This document shows, piece by piece, positions 59,863 through 64,000 of a stretch of 64,000 bases of DNA. Both the position numbers and the translations under genes were made by a program. The number at the start of each line of letters is the position of its first letter. Positions within the stretch are counted from its first letter, which is position 1. Source of the stretch: [Phialemoniopsis] sp. UDSM-2020 (taxonomy: Eukaryota; Ascomycota; Sordariomycetes; Thyridiales; Thyridiaceae); contig JAEILZ010000002.1 of assembly GCA_018873225.1 (NCBI GenBank), positions 1,240,001 through 1,304,000 on the forward strand. The letters run 5' to 3'. The notes below the pieces were generated by a model, which was not told the origin of the DNA, did not search any database, and saw nothing but the letters and a program-made list of their open reading frames with translations.

Positions 59863-62800
59863 ACAATACAAATCCTCGGAGCTGACCACCATTGACGCAT
59901 TGCCTCTACGAGTGATCGTGCTCACATAAAGCAATGACCTGTGTATTCATAGGGCTGACTTTATGACGTCAGCAAAAAGGCTTGAGTTTGAATAGCTCAT
60001 CGAACTCTGGTAGGTAGCTTGGCTTCCTCTCAAGACATTATGTGCAGAGCAGATTTGGGCCATTATTGCAATCAGGACATGTTCCCGATCAACGTTGTAG
60101 TCAAAACCCTCCGGTGAAGACACGGAATTAAGGTCCCCAGTTTTTGAGTGTCCGTGGGCAACGAAATTTGCCCGGATGGTCCGGAATGGCCTCCAAAACA
60201 AAATGGAAAGGCTGGACAAGTTGCTTACCGTTGTAAGTATCAATCCTTAGCGCCTCGACAGGATCCTCCCACTGGCACCGTACCCGGCTTGGCCCTACAC
60301 GGCCATCAGTCTCTCCAGGGTCTGAGGAAGCTCTCACCCTCGCCTGCATGCCCTCAACTGGCAACTGGCTGGCATCAACGCCATATTCTGACCTGTTTGA
60401 ACAGTGTGCATTGCGGTGAGGTGAGCAAGAAGATGTGTTCATCTTCGATTTGGTGGGTTAGTAAATGCAAGGGAGTGATTGGGCGTGGATTTCGTCTCCG
60501 TACTCGGGCGACCAGGGCCATGTTCATTCGACTGGTCACAATGAGGTTGTCATAACTTACCGCCGTGTTTCCGGCATCCGAGCATAATTAGTCTGCCAAC
60601 CTGACCTTTCATACAGCCCTCCCCACAATTAGAGGAGGAGCGAGGAGTGTCATCGCGATCTGCTAGGATCATGAACCGGCGGAGAAGGTATCCCATGTCT
60701 GTCGGCTTGGAGTTGTGGCCGTCTCATGTCCGACTTAGGTCCGCGGAGAGTTGGGTTACCGTACAAGATGCATCGACGAAGGAGGGGAGCTCGGCACTTC
60801 AGAGGCCGTTCACGACACCAAGATGTATGGGGTGGATTGGCAGGTCTTGGCTGCAGCTCTAAAAACATCCACGACGTCGGAACGGGTGACTGACAATGTC
60901 CGAGACGCCACGGTCGACGACATGCCGCTCCCCTCTCCCAGATCGCCGGAGCGCGGCAGTACCACGATCTCTCGGCGCGAAGTAGTCAAGTATGTACTTA
61001 GGGCAGTTCGGCGGCGGTCAGGATGGTTGATGTTGTCCCAAGCTCCCATTTAGGGATCATGATCGGCAGCCGGGTTAGTGGGGTTTAGCGAAGGGTCACA
61101 GGAAACGCTAACGCTGCCGTTAATGCCCCTGCTAGCGCCCTGCATCAAAAGAGTCATCCTACTCGCGTCATGATAGCTCTGTCAAATCACAAAGAGGTCG
61201 CAGCTCCAGGCAGGGGTCTGTTAGCGAGCATGTGCGCCCGTGAGATGACTTATCTTGCTCCGGAAAATGAAACAAATAGGATCGCTCCTGGGTTGCGGGG
61301 TGATGCAGGAAGAGAAGTGCAGTGGATGTCGAAGGTGAGAACACGTCCAGCAAGGATGGAAAGAGCAGGGCGCAGGCAAAGAGACGGTCCTAGGTCCGTG
61401 ACCAGGACTTCGAAGGGCGTGCTTGACCGAGCCGGATCGCGACTCCATCTGCGACCAGATCGGGAACCCGGGATGCCATTTATGAAGAGGGTAAGGTATT
61501 TATGTTCCGTTCAACGGCATACATGCCTCTTCTCGATGTCAATGATATATGCAAGAGATACCGACAAGAGGCGGAGGTCAGGGTAAAGAGCTGCATCAAG
61601 GGTCAGATGCAAAGCCCGACTGCGGACTTGTAGATCATCCACGGTGAGTCGTACGAGCGACCTTTGATGTCGTCTTACTCAATACCACGTCGGACCGGCA
61701 CTTGGAGGGACGGAAGGCTACATACAGGTATGCTCTGCAGTGATGCGTGTCTTAGTAGTGTGGGAGTGTTTAGTCGCCTTGCAGATGCAAGCACATTAAT
61801 TTATTAGCGATGGGTAACCCCCGTTATCGCTCCGTGAGTGAGGCTCCGTAAATGCCGAGTCGCTGGCGCACTGTGGCCGGGCGGTCGGTCGCCCTTTGTA
61901 AGTCGGCCTGACTGTCGAAGGACAGCATAGGATCCAAAGATATGTCAGCAATTCCCAACTTTGAGAGTAGCGGCCGATGAGATATGGAGCAACTTTAATG
62001 TGCGGGCAAGCTAGGCAAAGCTGCCGGGTGATGCACGCTACCAGGCAATAGACCGCCATCACGCATCGTGGAGTATGTAGAGGTGTGCACTTCGAGTGGT
62101 GGAGGGTGGAGGACAGAAACAGAGTTCGAGAACCTTATCAACCCGTTCGCAGTGGAATGTATGGTGCCTGAAACGGCGCCGAAGTTTGTTTTGACATGAT
62201 GAGAATCGCGAAGCAACACCTCAAACGCTGTTTCCTTTGGCCAAGAGAGGCACAAGGCTTCCAAGATCTCCAAGACCATTAGGCTTCATTAGTATGGCTT
62301 GGCTGGAAGCTGTCGTGCGATGCCGATCCTCTGCAGTCACTCGCCGGCCGGAATTTGAGTCTATCTATCGTTGGTGAACCCCAGATGTGTCTTGTCTGCA
62401 GTTCATGTGCCATGTGAACGAGGGGGTGGCTGCCCTCGGGGGTGATCAGAAATCCGGGGTCGATGACGGGATGCCGTTTGAGAGAAGTACGGAGTACAGA
62501 GCAAACAGAAGACAACATCCAGACAAGACACGTCAGTCAGGTTGACATGCAACAAGCGAGCAAGTACCAAGGAAGCCATGTGGCCATGCCGGCCCGGCCG
62601 TTTTCGTCTCTGCTGACGACGGGCTTCGTCCTGCTTCGTCTCCCACTGCTTCTGTTCGCTTGTGGTTTGCAGATACGAAATGTCTCTGTACAGTGAACTC
62701 ATCTGACTGATTCGCGGCCTCGCTCTAGACTTTGATCGACCTCAAAGAGGAAAGCATTTTGCGAGGCAGAACCCCAAGATACCGACGAGGTATAACTGAC

Positions 62801-63658
62801 TCCACGAGGTATCACGCGGCATCATTATCACAGGGCCAAGCCATGCACCGCCGCCGTGAGGAATGAAGGCCATCGCGGGTCGACCCACACACACACAGTC
62901 CGCACAGTGTACGAGGGAGGGTGGAGAGGGTGCATAAGCAGATAGCCCAAAGAGACTAAATAAAAAAAAAAGTTGAAGCTCTTTGGTTACCGCCGCTTCG
63001 TCGCTGGTGCCGTCATTCGGAAGCTTCGGAGCTTCAACAAGTACAGTCTGCGATGGAGCTCCATCTGCGACAACAAACGGGCGCCTGGCACGACCAAACA
63101 GACGAATGCGCTCGGCCATGATCGGGCTCCATGGGGGCATGGCATGGCATGGCCATGGCATGACTCTGTCCCCATCTCTAGCTCCCGCTGCTTCCTCTGG
63201 CTTCTTACCAAGCAAGGAGCGGGTCATCGGCCATTTCGCCCATTGTCTTGGTACTCTTGGGTGTAGCTATTCCCACCATTTATTATGTCTCCGGGACGCC
63301 TTCTTGACTTGCGCGCCTGCTTACCAGTCCTTCTTCTCTCTCACCTCATGTAATACCCAAGAGTCTGCCCAAATTCTCCTCACGTACACGATCTAAACTC
63401 TTCCTTCTTCCTCTGCACGGCAGGCTCGCTTCCCAAACTCTTGGCGATCAGGTAAACCACTCTATCCACCTCGTTGTGGAGCGGCAGATGCGACAAGCTA
63501 GCAGCGATCGATCCTAGCTAGCCGGGATAGTAATAAATAAAAAAACGAAGGACCTTGCTCAACGTCACTGCAGACACCAAATCGCACAATCACTCAACGT
63601 CCCGGCGAGCTTGGTCGGCACCTAATTGTATAGGGCAGGAACGCGCAGAGCTGTCCAG
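59863..63658. other. 3.8-kb gap without a supported gene
   Basis: Long region before the right-edge membrane protein gene. Minus-strand frames at 59947-60243 and 60128-60442 and at 62742-63227 are the longest non-repetitive ones, but match no family. A CA run lies at about 62887-62899 and a CATGG-rich tract at 63129-63161. No tRNA, transposon end or splice-consistent gene model was found. Confidence 0.5.
63129..63161. repeat. CATGG-rich tract
   Basis: Overlapping repeats of CATGG/GCATGG around a 10-bp palindrome CATGGCCATG. It lies about 500 bp upstream of the right-edge gene. It is simple sequence of unknown significance. Confidence 0.5.
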
Positions 63659-64000
63659 ATGCGGTCGACAACGAGATCCGCCCTGCTGCTGCTCGCAGGC
63701 GCAGCGGCTCTAGAGCTTGTCCCCGCTGTTCTTGCCCATGGCATGGACATGGGAGACGAGATGGACATGAGCCATGAGGAGGCCAAACCGGACGAGGACT
63801 CCTACACGCCCACCTACTTTGCGCACCCCGAGCACAAGGCGGCGATCTACTCCCACATCGCCCTCATGATCGTGGGATGGGTCTTCTTGCTTCCAGTCTG
63901 TAAGTTTGTGGTCTACAAAAGAAGACAGAGCTTGCTGCAGCAAGGCTAATACTGTACTTCCTCCAGCTGTCATGTTCTCGCTCGCGCGCTCACGATACAC
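63659..64000 (+). CDS. DUF2427/Ytp1-type integral membrane protein, N-terminal part (cut by window edge)
   Basis: Exon 1 is 63659-63899 and exon 2 begins at 63967 and runs off the right edge, so about 91 residues are visible. A signal peptide (residues 1 to about 27, Leu/Ala-rich, ending VLAHG) is followed by HGMDMGDEMDMSHEE, rich in Met and His. After an acidic linker comes TYFAHPEHKAAIYSHIALMIVGWVFLLPVS, the start of the first membrane helix, continued as VMFSLARSRY. This pattern is that of the fungal DUF2427 domain, usually followed by a Ytp1 domain, in proteins of the secretory or vacuolar membrane of unknown function. The phase across the intron (GTC T|CT) supports the model. Confidence 0.8.

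Noticed and set aside
59947..60442. Possible two-exon minus-strand gene (donor GTAAGC near 60231)
   Set aside because: Joining the frames gives no family-like protein in any phase and no clear branch site.
62742..63227. 161-residue minus-strand frame with an ATG and a hydrophobic patch
   Set aside because: It runs through a CA repeat and a CATGG tract, matches no family, and plus-strand frames overlap it. Kept only as a remote possibility for a lineage-specific gene.

Overview
The window is nuclear DNA of a filamentous ascomycete. Genes on both strands are broken by short introns (about 50-165 nt) with GTAAGT/GTATGT-type donors and CTAAC/CTAAT-like branch sites. There are no operons. The proteins (mitochondrial aconitase, the complex I 40 kDa subunit, Pom152, Skn7, Rbd2, Gaa1, Rpn9) resemble those of Sordariomycetes. 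That placement, and a leaning towards Hypocreales-like relatives, is inference from remembered family sequences, not a search.

I support twenty protein genes, in order. A Whi5/Nrm1-type G1/S co-repressor (-, 1440-2637). A cytosolic HExxHxxGxxH metallopeptidase with a jacalin lectin tail (+, 6443-9049). Phosphatidylserine synthase (+, 10292-11338). Threonyl-tRNA synthetase (-, 12094-14758). An FBXO21-like F-box/SirB1/YccV protein (+, 15663-17757). eIF2B epsilon (-, 18200-20603). Skn7 (-, 23458-25754). Pom152 (-, 29274-33139). A UCH37/BAP1-like deubiquitinase (+, 34388-36254). A HAD 'Swiss-army-knife' protein with an RGG box (-, 37046-38946). Bud20/ZNF593 (-, 39973-40440). Aconitase (+, 42777-45372). 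Rhomboid Rbd2 (+, 46206-47382). Gaa1 (+, 47944-49954). Rpn9 (-, 50365-51574). Complex I 40 kDa subunit (+, 52101-53685). Efm5 (+, 54092-55291). SAGA deubiquitinase Ubp8 (-, 55930-57811). An intronless LACTB2-like MBL-fold hydrolase (+, 58963-59862). The start of a DUF2427/Ytp1-type membrane protein (+, 63659 to the right edge).

Exon models were built by hand from splice signals and reading phase. Each stays in frame and gives a product of the usual length, but exact starts are predictions. Four long gaps (2638-6442, 20604-23457, 25755-29273, 59863-63658) hold no gene I can support. No tRNA, rRNA, transposon, CRISPR array or biosynthetic gene cluster was seen.

The content is mostly conserved housekeeping. 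Translation and its control recur (ThrRS, eIF2B epsilon, Efm5, Bud20), as does the ubiquitin-proteasome system (F-box protein, UCH, Ubp8, Rpn9), but nothing shows these are a functional cluster. The items most worth a second look are: a tight MCB/SCB motif cluster near the left edge; the lectin-tailed zincin; a low-complexity insert beside a zinc ligand of ThrRS; the HAD-RGG protein; three coding exons of only 14-17 nt; a TGAGTCA site before ThrRS; and a Met/His-rich segment in the right-edge membrane protein. I found no convincing previously undescribed multi-gene system.
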